A stretch of 64,000 nucleotides of DNA from Paraflavitalea pollutisoli (GCF_029360705.1 NZ_JARKMX010000003.1:434001-498000), one strand, 5' to 3'; shown: positions 1 through 11,386, counted from the first letter of the stretch. Program-made: numbers and translations. The notes: generated by a model from the letters alone, not told the origin.

Positions 1-1
1 G

Positions 2-109
2 CATGGTGAGCTGGTATGGGTGCATATGGACACACAAAAGGAAAGTGAGTTAAGTCATATTGTGGGTAAAGCTATTGATGACCATTTGGGCGATTCTTCT
101 GTTGAATAA
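2..109 (+). CDS. C-terminal end of an unidentified protein (partial)
   Basis: An open frame enters from the left edge and ends at TAA (107-109), giving 35 residues that end in HLGDSSVE. No start is visible. A rho-independent terminator follows at 163-193, which supports this as the real 3' end of a plus-strand gene. The fragment is too short and has no recognisable motif, so no function is assigned. Confidence 0.55.
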   Translation, partial: HGELVWVHMDTQKESELSHIVGKAIDDHLGDSSVE

Positions 110-162
110 TCGTATGCCTACCATACTCCTATGAGCAGCTGGCTATAAGCTGGCGAACCGGG

Positions 163-193
163 CCGGAAGCAATTATGAGCTTCCGGTTTTTTT
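163..193 (+). terminator. Rho-independent terminator
   Basis: Perfect 8-bp stem CCGGAAGC/GCTTCCGG with an 8-nt loop, followed directly by seven T. It ends the partial gene at the left edge. Confidence 0.85.
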
Positions 194-246
194 ATGGCGC
201 TAATATGGCGCTAATGAGGCATGCCGGTGTGCCTGGTGGGCAGATA

Positions 247-726
247 TTATTCTCCATGTTGGTAGTCATCGATGTTTTCCAGGGGTTCGTCTTTCAGGAA
301 CTCTTTGCATACGCAATATTCTCCCAGGGGGCAAGAGGGGGGATCGACGCTGCAAAGTTCAAAGGTCATGAGGCTATTGCTAATCTCGGTTTTGATGTCG
401 AGTGTACTGATGAGTAACTGGTATTTTTTGCTCAGGGGTACCTGGTCGGGGATATCGGTATCGAGGTTCCAGGTGAACATCATTTTACTGAAGGCCTGGC
501 AAATGTTGTCTAACTGCAGAGAGCTCAGCAGGTGTGCCGGCGGAAACAGCTCTTTCTGCAGGCCACAGTAATAACTGAAAGTATGTGTTGGCTCAGTTTC
601 GGACCAGCGGTCATCCTCCTCTGCGCCATCGTCCAGCATTTCAGGAAATACATATTGTATACCGGGTTCTTCGGGCCTTTCCGCTTCCTGAATGTCCGAG
701 ATGAGGTGTCTTACATAGGCTTCCAT
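247..726 (-). CDS. Conserved-looking hypothetical protein with C-terminal Cys cluster
   Basis: 159 residues, acidic, without signal peptide or membrane segment, so probably cytoplasmic. The C-terminal third carries four cysteines: one in ELCSVDPPSC, another closing that segment, then two in GEYCVCKEF. This spacing could bind a metal, but no named family is recognised. ATG start; the gene stands alone on the minus strand, its 3' end facing the terminator of the preceding plus-strand gene. The real-gene call rests on the length of the frame and its ordinary composition. Function unknown. Confidence 0.7.
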   Translation of the reverse strand: MEAYVRHLISDIQEAERPEEPGIQYVFPEMLDDGAEEDDRWSETEPTHTFSYYCGLQKELFPPAHLLSSLQLDNICQAFSKMMFTWNLDTDIPDQVPLSKKYQLLISTLDIKTEISNSLMTFELCSVDPPSCPLGEYCVCKEFLKDEPLENIDDYQHGE

Positions 727-1340
727 ACGCTAAAACATTTAGGTTGTTCCTACACTCATATACGATAAATCGCGCCAAAGGATTTCGATAGTCATGCATT
801 TGAGCAAGATTGTTGCACAAATAACGAAATCCGGTCATTCAGGCTGCTTTAGATATGGCGATATCTATCATACCGGGCAGTTTGGTGGCGTTGTGGGGAA
901 GATGATTTTAAAAGGTTGATTTTAATTGGGGAGAATCCTTCCCCGGAGGATGCCCTGCAGGGCAACAGGGTCACCTGACCGCAAGAAAAACCCCGCCCTA
1001 AAAAAGGCGGGGGCTCCCATTCATATGCGTTAACCATTAAACCTTATCCTATGGAGTTAGTTACTAACAATCATGCCGCATAGTTTTATTATATGACTGC
1101 TTTGATATTCTGTGTTGCCAATTGGCCATGTTTCTACAGATTAAGCGCCTATCTATAATGGTTGTGATCTGGTTTGGGTATGCTTTGGCCGATTGTGTGC
1201 ATAGATATTTCTTTTGTTCAATTGTGGCTTGCGGTACTAGTCCCCATACAGGCTGTTAGTATGTAGACGGTTTGTCACAATAGAGGCTGGCACGGGTTTG
1301 TTCGGGCCGGGGCGCTGTTTTAAAGCAGCCCTAAACATAA
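727..1340. other. 614-bp intergenic region, no convincing gene
   Basis: No credible coding frame on either strand. The only clear structure is a terminator-like hairpin read on the minus strand (985-1012). A minus-strand frame runs through that hairpin and is not accepted as a gene. A short untranslated minus-strand RNA ending near 985 is possible, but no promoter box could be matched. Confidence 0.5.
985..1012 (-). terminator. Orphan minus-strand terminator
   Basis: On the minus strand the stem CCCCGCC/GGCGGGG (991-997 with 1006-1012) is followed by TTTTTCTT, a good intrinsic terminator. glnN has its own terminator at 1341-1374, so this second one has no obvious gene to serve. Confidence 0.6.
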
Positions 1341-1374
1341 AGAACCCCTCTGCTTGCGCAGAAGGGCTCTTTTG
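1341..1374 (-). terminator. Terminator behind glnN (possibly bidirectional)
   Basis: Hairpin with stem CCTCTGC/GCAGAAGG and loop TTGC, flanked by T/A-rich sequence on both sides. It lies 40-70 bp behind the glnN stop codon. The T tract is better on the plus strand than on the minus strand. Confidence 0.6.
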
Positions 1375-1413
1375 CTTGTCATGTCAGTGTACCTATTTGT
1401 GGGTACCTGCTTT

Positions 1414-3606
<2,193 letters not shown>

Positions 3607-3628
3607 TTCTTAGTTTTTTGCGTGTTGT

Positions 3629-3637
3629 GCAAATAAA
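3629..3637 (-). promoter_or_regulatory. Candidate glnN promoter, -7 box
   Basis: On the minus strand the box TTTATTTGC (consensus TAnnTTTG with one mismatch) lies 22 bp before the glnN ATG, with T-rich sequence about 20 bp further upstream. The rest of 3638-3846 is AT-rich and holds nothing else that can be named. Confidence 0.4.
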
Positions 3638-3846
3638 CAATAAATGGCGGGTAATAAAAAGTTTTTGGCCTCGTTGTGGTTTTTTTTAAACAAAATGTGG
3701 AAAAGGGCCTAGTGTTATTGAATAAATCATCAGAATTTAACCTTGGATAGCCTCTAATTTAGATATTTTTCTTTTTACTAATTTGATGCCAGCTCAGCGT
3801 TGATCATTACAAGATCTGGAACTAATAATTGATATGATCATTTACT

Positions 3847-5118
3847 TCAAGGCGTAACGTTTGCAGTGCTGTTGCTGGCTTTTTCAGTGTTGCTTGCTGT
3901 GCTTAGTCTGGATACCATCAACACAAGCAACAATAGTTCGGGGATCGCTTTGTAACGCACGATGGCTCCCGGAAAAGGAACTACAAAACCAATCAGGAGG
4001 TAGTAGAGCACGCTGAAAAACAACGCCAGCCAATGCCATCGGGGCCCGGGGGCCTGCCATCTGTTTTTATTTCGCCTCACCAGCATGGCCACCAGCAACC
4101 CCCAAAAGAAGAGCACCTCCAATGCTGACAGGATTTGTAACGGTCCACGGGCTTCCCATACAAAAGGCCGCAGGAAGGCATTGGTGAATGCCTGGGGCAG
4201 CACCTGCAGGAAGCTGCCTGCATGGGGTGTTAGTTCCGACAGTGCGAACCGCGTATTACCTGTCAGCGACAGGAATGCCTGCTGCCGGTTGACGACGAGC
4301 TGCAAGGCATTGGGGATGCCCGTTATGTATGTACTGGCAACAACCAACAAGAGGGCGGCTCCATAGACGATCAGAAATGCGCGTACCGGACGATGTTGGC
4401 GCTTTGCAGACAGGTACCAGGCAAGCAGCCCCGGCAGGAGTACCAACAGCAATTCGTTTCTGAAAATAAAAATGCCCGTCAGGCAGATCAAGGCATAGAC
4501 CAATGATGCCGGCCGTTTCTCCTTCATCCATTTATCGCCCTGGTACAACAGGCCGGCGAAGCACAGGAATAACCATCCATCGGACCGGATGCCACTTAGC
4601 CAAAACAACACCGGCGGAAAGCCGAAAATGATGAAGAGTAGCCAGTTCCTGTTGCCGGCATATTCGCGCGTTGCTAACCGGTAAAGCAGGAAATGCCCCC
4701 AAAAGGTCAGGAAGCTGAAGAAAACCGCGTTGGCGTAATAGTTACCGCGTGTGAACAGGTTGGCGATCGCCAGCGTCTTTACCTGCAGGTGCCATTCGAG
4801 TTTGTCGATGTAGTAAGGCGCTGCGGAGGACAGGTTACCACCTGACTGTTTCCAGGCATTAATGGGTAACAAGTCTAGGAAGAACTGAACCGGTGTGGTG
4901 GTCAGTATCTTCCATTCTTCGAGTCCACCTGCATGGATCTCCCAGGTATCGTCGCCGTGGTAATACCGCAAAAAGATGTAGCCGTAGGCGCAGGCCAGCA
5001 GTGCCTTCAGGCCAAAGGCCAGCGTCACCTCGCCGATTGACAGGGTAGGGGTTGATCGCCGGGTTAACCGGACAATCAGGAAGGTAAACAGTAAAAAAAA
5101 CAATAACGTAATGACCAT
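3847..5118 (-). CDS. Polytopic membrane protein, probably surface-glycan assembly
   Basis: 423 residues with about ten hydrophobic segments, starting with an N-terminal one (MVITLLFFLLFTFLIVRL). An extracytoplasmic-looking loop near residues 55-65 holds acidic residues (YYHGDDTWEIH), reminiscent of the acidic first loop of GT-C-fold glycosyltransferases, but the family is not recognised with certainty. It lies divergently next to a glycosyltransferase and near hldD, so a role in lipopolysaccharide or other surface polysaccharide is inferred from context. ATG start. Alternatives are a polymerase-like or flippase-like membrane protein. Confidence 0.75.
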   Translation of the reverse strand: MVITLLFFLLFTFLIVRLTRRSTPTLSIGEVTLAFGLKALLACAYGYIFLRYYHGDDTWEIHAGGLEEWKILTTTPVQFFLDLLPINAWKQSGGNLSSAAPYYIDKLEWHLQVKTLAIANLFTRGNYYANAVFFSFLTFWGHFLLYRLATREYAGNRNWLLFIIFGFPPVLFWLSGIRSDGWLFLCFAGLLYQGDKWMKEKRPASLVYALICLTGIFIFRNELLLVLLPGLLAWYLSAKRQHRPVRAFLIVYGAALLLVVASTYITGIPNALQLVVNRQQAFLSLTGNTRFALSELTPHAGSFLQVLPQAFTNAFLRPFVWEARGPLQILSALEVLFFWGLLVAMLVRRNKNRWQAPGPRWHWLALFFSVLYYLLIGFVVPFPGAIVRYKAIPELLLLVLMVSRLSTASNTEKASNSTANVTP

Positions 5119-5180
5119 GAATTCGAAAGCCAGTTATGGCAATTGCTATCAAATCTATACATTTGATGCAATATTTGCCA

Positions 5181-6326
5181 ATGTCCGGATATTCAGCGTA
5201 TCATAAAAAATGTATCGCTTTTGTCTCCAACAGCGCGTGGTCGGTCTATAATTTCCGGCTGGATGTGATCAATAACCTGCTGTCGCAGGGATATGAGGTG
5301 ATCGTTATGGCGCCTGATGATACCTTTTCTGCAGCATTACAAGAACTTGGCTGCCGCTTTATTCCCATTAAATTCGATAACAAGACCAAGAACCCTTTTC
5401 GCGATCTGGCTTTTTACTGGCAGTTGAAAAAACTGTACCGTACGCTTCGCCCTGATTTCATTTTCCACTACGTCGCGAAACCGAATATTTATGGTTCATT
5501 GGCGGCTTCTGCTACCGGCATCCCCTCTGTAGCTGTCATTACTGGCCTGGGGTATGCGTTTGCCAAAAAGAACTGGTTATACCGCATCATTCGTTTGCTG
5601 TACAAACGGGGATTGCGAAAGGCCAGGGAGGTTTGGTTCCTGAACAATGAAGATGCTCGTGTATTTATCGATGAGAAGATCGTCAATATCGAGAAGGTAA
5701 AAGTATTGCCGGGTGAAGGGGTGAATACGAAACATTTTTCACCTTTCCGGACTTCGCGAAATCATGACCATGCCTTTACTTTTCTGATGAGCACCCGCTT
5801 GTTGAAAAGTAAGGGGATCGGGTTATATGCGGATGCGGCGCGTATTCTGCGTAAAAAGAACTATGATGTACGGTTTGAGTTGATCGGCTTTTTCGAGAAT
5901 CACCATCCCGATTCGATCTCCCAGGAGGAGCTGACAAGGTGGGAAAAGGAAGGGCTGATCCATTATGGTGGTTTTGCGCAGGACGTACGTCCATTTCTGG
6001 CCAAGGCAGATTGCTTTGTATTTCCCTCTTTTTATAATGAAGGCATTCCGCGCTGCCTGATGGAAGCGGCGGCCATGGAACTACCGGTTATCACCTCGAT
6101 GAACCGTGGTTGTAAGGAAGTGGTACTGAACAATTCGACCGGTTATATCTGCAACAGGCATGATCCCTTCGACCTGGCGGATAAGATGGAAAAAATGATC
6201 AACCTGTTACCAGACGAGCGCGCCCGCATGGGAAAGAATGGCCGGTCGCTGGTGTTACGAAAATTCAGTATCGATCAGGTGATCGATGAATACATCGACA
6301 CGCTTCAGCAAGATCTTCCCGATTAA
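5181..6326 (+). CDS. Glycosyltransferase family 4 (GT-B fold)
   Basis: Transfers a sugar from a nucleotide donor, probably during lipopolysaccharide or other surface-glycan synthesis at the inner membrane. The N-terminal domain opens with CIAFVSNSAWSVYNFRLDVI, and a Gly-rich acceptor stretch VITGLGYAF follows. The C-terminal donor-binding domain carries PSFYNEGIPRCLMEAAAM and PVITS, with the conserved Glu pair of retaining GT4 enzymes. The start at 5181 (MSGYSAYHKK) is preferred because upstream ATGs at 5136 and 5166 would leave almost no space to the divergent gene starting at 5118. Its last 4 bp overlap tail to tail with the next gene. Confidence 0.9.
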   Translation: MSGYSAYHKKCIAFVSNSAWSVYNFRLDVINNLLSQGYEVIVMAPDDTFSAALQELGCRFIPIKFDNKTKNPFRDLAFYWQLKKLYRTLRPDFIFHYVAKPNIYGSLAASATGIPSVAVITGLGYAFAKKNWLYRIIRLLYKRGLRKAREVWFLNNEDARVFIDEKIVNIEKVKVLPGEGVNTKHFSPFRTSRNHDHAFTFLMSTRLLKSKGIGLYADAARILRKKNYDVRFELIGFFENHHPDSISQEELTRWEKEGLIHYGGFAQDVRPFLAKADCFVFPSFYNEGIPRCLMEAAAMELPVITSMNRGCKEVVLNNSTGYICNRHDPFDLADKMEKMINLLPDERARMGKNGRSLVLRKFSIDQVIDEYIDTLQQDLPD

Positions 6327-7264
6327 TCTTCTTTAGTGTAAATGGGCCACCGGATGTTCGTGTAAAGCGGACGCAGGTATTCCAGGATGCCCGATCGTTT
6401 GATCTGATGGCCCCAGGTCCAGTCGGACATGGCGGGTGTGTGGTAGTTGAAATCTGTGACCCGTTGCCAGGTGAGGTCGTGCAAGTCGGGTGAAAGGTAG
6501 AGATAGTTGCCGCCGTATTGTTGCTGAAACTGACGAACCCAGGGATAGCTGGTGGATAGGATGGGCACTCCACAGGCAGCGTATTCCAGCATTTTCGTGG
6601 CGGGGAGTTGGTTGAAGGGTTCGCGGTCGGGAATGTAGTTGATCGCAAACCGCGATCTAAGTATATGGTCTTTTACACCAGCCTTGTCTACCGGCCCTTT
6701 GAACAGGATATTAGGGTGGCTGGCATATTGCCGTTGCCATTGCTCATAATTACGGCTTAATAACAACAGCGTTCGTTCGCGCAAATCCCCTTGCGTGAAC
6801 CTATCCAGTAAAATATTTGTTTGCCTGGCTGCCGACAATTCGCCGATATAGATGAAGTCGAAGGATTTTTCCGGCCTTTGGCCTGTGGTCTGCAACCATT
6901 CATCGGCAATACCCATGTTCATCAGGAGTTCGGGAATAGCATCGGAAAAGCCGAAGCATTGCCGTGTATAATGATTTTTGAATATGCGGAGATCGGGCCG
7001 GGCGTTGATCCATCGTTTGCCCCAGTCTTTGAGACGTCGTGCGGGTGGTGTTGACGGGGATAGATAGTCATGGATCCGGAATATTCCGGGAATGGGGTGG
7101 CTTCGGTCGACTCCCATAAAGTACCAGTCTATTTTTCTTTTTAGTAATGGCAGTTCTTTGGGCGTTACTACCTCACAGGGGATCCCGATGCCGGCAAAAA
7201 AATGGCTGTAGCCATGTAATTCTGACAAAAAAGCTTTGTTATGATGGATCAGTGCGATGGACAT
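6323..7264 (-). CDS. Glycosyltransferase, GT1/GT4-like
   Basis: 313 residues. The C-terminal half has the GT-B donor-domain pattern: FDFIYIGELSAAR, then NILFKGPVDK, then LPATKMLEYAACGVPILSTS, where the Glu of the KMLEYAACG motif is the expected nucleotide-sugar ligand. The N-terminal half is divergent. The enzyme is cytoplasmic and its sugar and acceptor are unknown. It is convergent with the preceding glycosyltransferase (4-bp overlap at 6323-6326) and divergent from hldD, whose product makes the heptose unit of lipopolysaccharide core, so a core-glycan role is inferred from position. Confidence 0.82.
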   Translation of the reverse strand: MSIALIHHNKAFLSELHGYSHFFAGIGIPCEVVTPKELPLLKRKIDWYFMGVDRSHPIPGIFRIHDYLSPSTPPARRLKDWGKRWINARPDLRIFKNHYTRQCFGFSDAIPELLMNMGIADEWLQTTGQRPEKSFDFIYIGELSAARQTNILLDRFTQGDLRERTLLLLSRNYEQWQRQYASHPNILFKGPVDKAGVKDHILRSRFAINYIPDREPFNQLPATKMLEYAACGVPILSTSYPWVRQFQQQYGGNYLYLSPDLHDLTWQRVTDFNYHTPAMSDWTWGHQIKRSGILEYLRPLYTNIRWPIYTKED

Positions 7265-7401
7265 GGCTTTGCAGGGATAGGCGTAAAAATAATACTTTCC
7301 TGGTGGATGCCAGGGCGATCGATAACGCCCCTCTTTTTACCTGATTGGAAAAAGGAGCGGAAAGGTTTTGCGACTCGTACTGTCAAATCGGAAAACCGTG
7401 C

Positions 7402-7409
7402 TATTTTTG
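7402..7409 (+). promoter_or_regulatory. -7 box in front of hldD
   Basis: TATTTTTG followed by C, a full match to the Bacteroidota -7 consensus TAnnTTTG. It ends only 7 nt before the ATG at 7417, so the transcript would be nearly leaderless. No TTG was found at the usual 19-21 bp upstream. Confidence 0.5.
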
Positions 7410-7416
7410 CGGCATC

Positions 7417-8415
7417 ATGTACAAGCAAGCAACCATCGTCGTAACGGGGGCAGCCGGATTCATCGGCAGTTGCCTCGCCGGATTCCTGAATAAGCACGGT
7501 TTTATCAACCTGATCCTCGTGGATGAATTTAGCCGCATCGATAAGGACCCGAATTTGGAAGGGAAAATATTCCTGGAAAAAGTAGAGCGTGATCATTTCT
7601 TTGAATGGCTGGAGGGGCAATCGAGGCCAGTAGACTTTATTTTTCACATCGGGGCACGTACGGATACGACCGAGTTCGATTATTCGGTACACCAGCGGTT
7701 GAATGTTGAATACTCACAGCAAGTGTGGAATTATTGTGTAGCCCACCAGGTGCCGGTAGTGTACGCATCTTCTGCTGCCACGTATGGGGCGGGAGAACTT
7801 GGCTACAATGATGATCATGAAGTGCCTTTTCAATTGAAGCCGTTGAATCCCTACGGTGTTTCCAAGAACGAGTTCGATAAATGGGCGTTGCAGCAGACCA
7901 AGCAGCCGCCATTCTGGGCTGGCTTGAAATTCTTCAATGTATATGGTCCCAATGAGTACCATAAGGCCCGTATGGCCAGCGTGATCTGGCACTCCTTCAA
8001 CCAGATCAAAAAAGATGGTGTGGTGAAATTGTTCCGTTCACACAGGCCGGATTTCAAAGACGGTCAGCAACTGCGTGACTTTGTGTATGTAAAAGATCTG
8101 TTGAATGTTTGTTACTGGTTGATGGAAGAGTATGACGAAAATATTAAAACGGTGGCGAGCGGCTTGTATAACCTGGGTACGGGTAAAGCGCGGAGCTTTG
8201 AAGACCTTGTCAAAGCGACTTTTGCCGGGCTCGATAAGGAACCGAATATCCAATTCATCGATATGCCGGAAGATATCCGCGACAAGTACCAGTATTTTAC
8301 GGAAGCCAATATGAAGAAACTTGTCGATGCCGGCTATACCACGCCTTTTCATACGCTGGAAGCTGGTGTAGAAGATTATGTGCGTAATTATCTGGCCTCC
8401 GGCCGGCATTATTAG
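7417..8415 (+). CDS. hldD: ADP-L-glycero-D-manno-heptose 6-epimerase
   Basis: Epimerises ADP-D-glycero- to ADP-L-glycero-D-manno-heptose, the last step of heptose precursor synthesis for lipopolysaccharide core. It is an extended SDR protein with N-terminal Rossmann motif VVTGAAGFIGS (about residues 8-18), the HIGARTDTTE segment, the catalytic-type YGVSKNEFD (Tyr and Lys), KFFNVYGPNEYHK, and the downstream RDFVYVKDL. The ATG at 7417 is chosen because the glycine motif then sits at the normal distance; the open frame extends upstream but reads through the promoter box. It gives 332 residues, about the family length. Confidence 0.93.
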   Translation: MYKQATIVVTGAAGFIGSCLAGFLNKHGFINLILVDEFSRIDKDPNLEGKIFLEKVERDHFFEWLEGQSRPVDFIFHIGARTDTTEFDYSVHQRLNVEYSQQVWNYCVAHQVPVVYASSAATYGAGELGYNDDHEVPFQLKPLNPYGVSKNEFDKWALQQTKQPPFWAGLKFFNVYGPNEYHKARMASVIWHSFNQIKKDGVVKLFRSHRPDFKDGQQLRDFVYVKDLLNVCYWLMEEYDENIKTVASGLYNLGTGKARSFEDLVKATFAGLDKEPNIQFIDMPEDIRDKYQYFTEANMKKLVDAGYTTPFHTLEAGVEDYVRNYLASGRHY

Positions 8416-8470
8416 AAAACAACTGTTGCCAGGCAGCACCTATGCGTAATCCCCATTCTAAACTTTGTTT

Positions 8471-9268
8471 ATGAGTAAGAAGATAGCGATCATCGGCGGC
8501 GGTAATCTTGGAACCGCGATTGCAGAAGGATTGATCAATAGTGGATTTTCGAAACCTGAAAACATACTGATCACCAAACGGAATATCAAGACGCTGCAAC
8601 CACTGGAGCAACGTGGTGTTCTGGTTGGTGACGACAATACAGAGGCTATTCGCTTTGCCGACCTGGTGATTCTGGCCGTGAAGCCTTTCCAAGTGAGTGA
8701 GGTGCTGGGTAAACTGAAGGAGGTCATCGATCCGGCTAGGCATGTGCTGATGTCGGTGGTGACGGGTGTTACGATCAGCCAGTTGCTGGAGGCGGTGGGA
8801 AAGAAAGTGGCGGTGATCAGGGCCATGCCCAATACGGCCATTGCGATCCAGGAGAGCATGACCTGCCTGGCGGCTCATGAGGTGACGAAGGACCAGGTGA
8901 GCTATACCGAAGAGCTTTTCAATCAATTGGGGCGTGTGGCTTGGATCGATGAAAAGCTGATGGATGCTGCTACGGTATTGGGCGCTTGTGGTACGGCCTA
9001 TGCCATGCGGTATATCCGCGCGAATATACAGGGCGGCATCGAGATCGGGTTTGATGCGGCTACGGCCAACCTGATCGCTGCGCAAACGGTGAAAGGTGCT
9101 GCTGAGTTATTGCTGAAAAAGGGTACGCACCCCGAGCAGGAGATCGATAAAGTGACTACCCCCAAGGGCTGTACCATCGCCGGGCTCAATGAAATGGAGC
9201 ACCAGGGGTTCAGTTCTTCGCTGATCAAGGGTATTGTTGCCAGTTATGACAAGATTGCGAAAGATTAA
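8471..9268 (+). CDS. proC: Pyrroline-5-carboxylate reductase
   Basis: Reduces 1-pyrroline-5-carboxylate to proline with NAD(P)H, the last step of proline synthesis in the cytoplasm. 265 residues, the family size. Visible features are the Rossmann motif IIGGGNLGTAIAEGL at residues 7-21, VKPFQVSEVL, the family segment VIRAMPNTAIAIQES, and the C-terminal signature with ELLLKKG and VTTPKGCTIAGLNEMEHQG. The start MSKKIAII (ATG 8471) is preferred over a TTG two codons earlier. It lies 55 bp behind hldD on the same strand with no terminator between, so the two may be cotranscribed. Confidence 0.96.
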   Translation: MSKKIAIIGGGNLGTAIAEGLINSGFSKPENILITKRNIKTLQPLEQRGVLVGDDNTEAIRFADLVILAVKPFQVSEVLGKLKEVIDPARHVLMSVVTGVTISQLLEAVGKKVAVIRAMPNTAIAIQESMTCLAAHEVTKDQVSYTEELFNQLGRVAWIDEKLMDAATVLGACGTAYAMRYIRANIQGGIEIGFDAATANLIAAQTVKGAAELLLKKGTHPEQEIDKVTTPKGCTIAGLNEMEHQGFSSSLIKGIVASYDKIAKD

Positions 9269-9286
9269 TAATATAGTACGCTATAA

Positions 9287-9324
9287 AAAACGGTGAAGTG
9301 CAAAAGCACTTCACCGTTTTCTTT
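9287..9324. terminator. Bidirectional terminator between proC and a convergent gene
   Basis: Perfect 15-bp stem (AAAACGGTGAAGTGC with its complement) around an AAAA loop. T-rich sequence follows on both strands, so it can stop proC (plus) and the 9324-10400 gene (minus). Confidence 0.9.
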
Positions 9325-10400
9325 TAATAGAATTTACCGTTTTCTACATCCACCTGAAATGCGCGCAGGTTGATGAGGCGCTTTTCGTACTGTGTTATTT
9401 CGGTGGCGCCAGCCGCTGCCAATAAAAAGGGCCAGCCAGCTCCGGCCAAAACGGGCATACGGGGGGCTTTGAACTCCATGGCAGCTGTACCATAAAACTC
9501 CCAGGTGTTTTGGTGGTTGTACAACGGGAAGAAGTTGGACCCCATGCGAATAAATACCGTTTGGCCGTCTGAAAAACCCCAGATGTCTTTACGGGCATAG
9601 GTATTACCGTCTTGTTCTTTTACGTATACGATATCGGTCAGCGTTTCAAATCTTACTTCGTACTCGGTTGCTGAAGGTTTTCCTTTTTTGAAGTCAGTGA
9701 AAGAGCTGTAAATGCCTTTAACGGGTACGTGGGCAGACGGGGTTGTTGTAGTATGCTTATTGTAGGCATCAACCTGACTCGGGCTCAGTGTTTTTCTGGA
9801 GACGATCTGTGAAAAATCCGCCTGTTCCAATCGCTGCAAGGCGTCGACGAGCATTTGGGTGATGAACCCTCCTGAAGTATATCCATTTTGTTTGCGTGCG
9901 TAGAGGATCGAATCGATGCGAAAAACAGGGTGATAAGCGGCGGGAGTGCGGAGATAAACTTCTGCTTTTACATGCAGCCAGGCGTTCCTTAGGTGCGTAT
10001 TATGCAGGTTGAGTTCTGCCGAGTCGAATTCCGATAGCCATAATTTCTTGACAAAGATCTCCAGTTGATTGGGTGAACCCAATGTCAGGTTTTTGTTATA
10101 ATGCGCTGTCAGATAGGCGGTCAATTCCTGGGCAGTGTTGCCGGTGAATCTGTATTTATACGAGTGGCGGTCTTTGGTGGATCGGTAGAAGCCAAGTTTG
10201 GTGGTGTCTGGACGTATGTCATGTATCACCAGGCTCGAAAATGGTACAGAGATATTTAGTCCGTTGCCGGTTGCCACCGGATAGATGATCTTATACAGGC
10301 TTTTGTTGGAGGGGGCGAGTTGGTAGGACAGGGGAGACTGGCTCCATGCAGCCTGACCAACGGATAAGAAGGCGATAAAAAGAAGAAGATACCGGTTCAT
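9324..10400 (-). CDS. Secreted protein of unknown function
   Basis: 358 residues with an N-terminal signal peptide (MNRYLLLFIAFLSVGQAAWS, likely cleaved before QSPL), so exported to the periplasm or beyond. No T9SS sorting domain and no lipobox. The body is beta-rich and moderately charged, with no motif that I recognise. ATG start. Single-gene unit with a shared terminator at its 3' end. The call as a real gene is firm; the function is unknown. Confidence 0.78.
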   Translation of the reverse strand: MNRYLLLFIAFLSVGQAAWSQSPLSYQLAPSNKSLYKIIYPVATGNGLNISVPFSSLVIHDIRPDTTKLGFYRSTKDRHSYKYRFTGNTAQELTAYLTAHYNKNLTLGSPNQLEIFVKKLWLSEFDSAELNLHNTHLRNAWLHVKAEVYLRTPAAYHPVFRIDSILYARKQNGYTSGGFITQMLVDALQRLEQADFSQIVSRKTLSPSQVDAYNKHTTTTPSAHVPVKGIYSSFTDFKKGKPSATEYEVRFETLTDIVYVKEQDGNTYARKDIWGFSDGQTVFIRMGSNFFPLYNHQNTWEFYGTAAMEFKAPRMPVLAGAGWPFLLAAAGATEITQYEKRLINLRAFQVDVENGKFY

Positions 10401-10780
10401 GTAATATGCTTAGGCAGTTAGAAAATGAGCTCGTGGCGTCATTCACAGGTTATGATCTTGAATGGGGGGAATTAAAAGGGGCTGATCTGTGTGGGCGGTG
10501 AAGTATAAGTGCCACCGTTGGAGCTACTAAAATAGTAAAAAGCCAGATATGGAATGAAATTATTTGATCCTTTCAGGGCATTAAATATAAAGGTTGGAGC
10601 AGATATCTGAAGAGTGGGAAGAAAATACCCATAAAAATTCATCGCTATTCATAAAAATAAGGTCTACAGGCAGGTAATCGTACGAATACGTCAATAAATC
10701 GTTGATCTACGCTTGCAAATGAAATAAAAAATGCCAACCTTCGTTTAAGAAATACTTTAATATCCCTGATCCAATTGACT
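10401..10780. other. 380-bp intergenic region
   Basis: AT-rich, without a coding frame of note. It must hold the promoter of the minus-strand gene starting at 10400, but no clean TTG/TAnnTTTG pair was found. Confidence 0.4.
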
Positions 10781-10969
10781 ATGAAAAGTGAGAGGTCTAC
10801 GTTTATCATCTTACTGGTTGAAATCGTCGTGATTGGTTATCTACATTCCGCGAAAAGCAACCAACAACTACCTGCTACTGCCCGGCAATCGAGCATTGCT
10901 CCGCAGCACACGTCCACCCAAATTCCTTACCAATGGAATAATAATTTTACATTGATCCGCCTGAAATAA
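10781..10969 (+). CDS. Possible small membrane-anchored protein
   Basis: 62 residues from ATG 10781. A hydrophobic N-terminus (TFIILLVEIVVIGYL) could be a membrane anchor or uncleaved signal; the rest is polar and rich in Gln, Ser and Thr. No family recognised and no clear promoter. It lies alone in a gene-poor kilobase, so it may also be a chance frame. Confidence 0.35.
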   Translation: MKSERSTFIILLVEIVVIGYLHSAKSNQQLPATARQSSIAPQHTSTQIPYQWNNNFTLIRLK

Positions 10970-11107
10970 AATATCGTCTCTGTTCCTCACTCGTTTACTG
11001 GCAGGATTTGCCGGGCAGCGTTGCCTGGTAAAACGTGTGCGAACTGTACCATTTACGGTTAGTGGCCAGGTCATTTCCGAATATAGTATTCGCTGCCTGC
11101 ATTCAGT

Positions 11108-11162
11108 TTTTCCACATTACTTTTTTGTGATTTTTTATCCCCCGGAAATTCGTGTATCTTTG
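11108..11162 (+). promoter_or_regulatory. pyrG promoter region with upstream element
   Basis: A -7 box TATCTTTG at 11155-11162 is preceded 47 bp upstream by TTTTCCACATT (11108-11118), an element also found before the rpsL and fusA promoters. The -33 TTG is not at standard spacing. The transcript would have a leader of about 220 nt (to 11386), long for this window, in which no small frame or strong hairpin was recognised. Confidence 0.55.
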
Positions 11163-11386
11163 CATGACCTTCAGGAAATTTTATTCCCCTAATGTGGTTT
11201 TCCGCTGGTCATTAGCCGGACTGGTTCATTCATCAAAGTAAAAAAGTTCGCCAGATAATACAGACGTCCATGTACCCCTGTTCATTCAATTTTGGCAGGG
11301 CGCTCAGGCGATGTTTGTGTGGCTTCTTGTTTTGTACCTAAAGCCGTGTTAAGCTGAGCATTGTAAACTGATTTAACGAATATATT

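Noticed and set aside
849-1037. 62-codon minus-strand frame starting MVNAYEWEPPP
   Set aside because: It reads straight through a terminator hairpin. An amino-acid attenuator leader was considered, but there is no codon run and no biosynthetic operon downstream.
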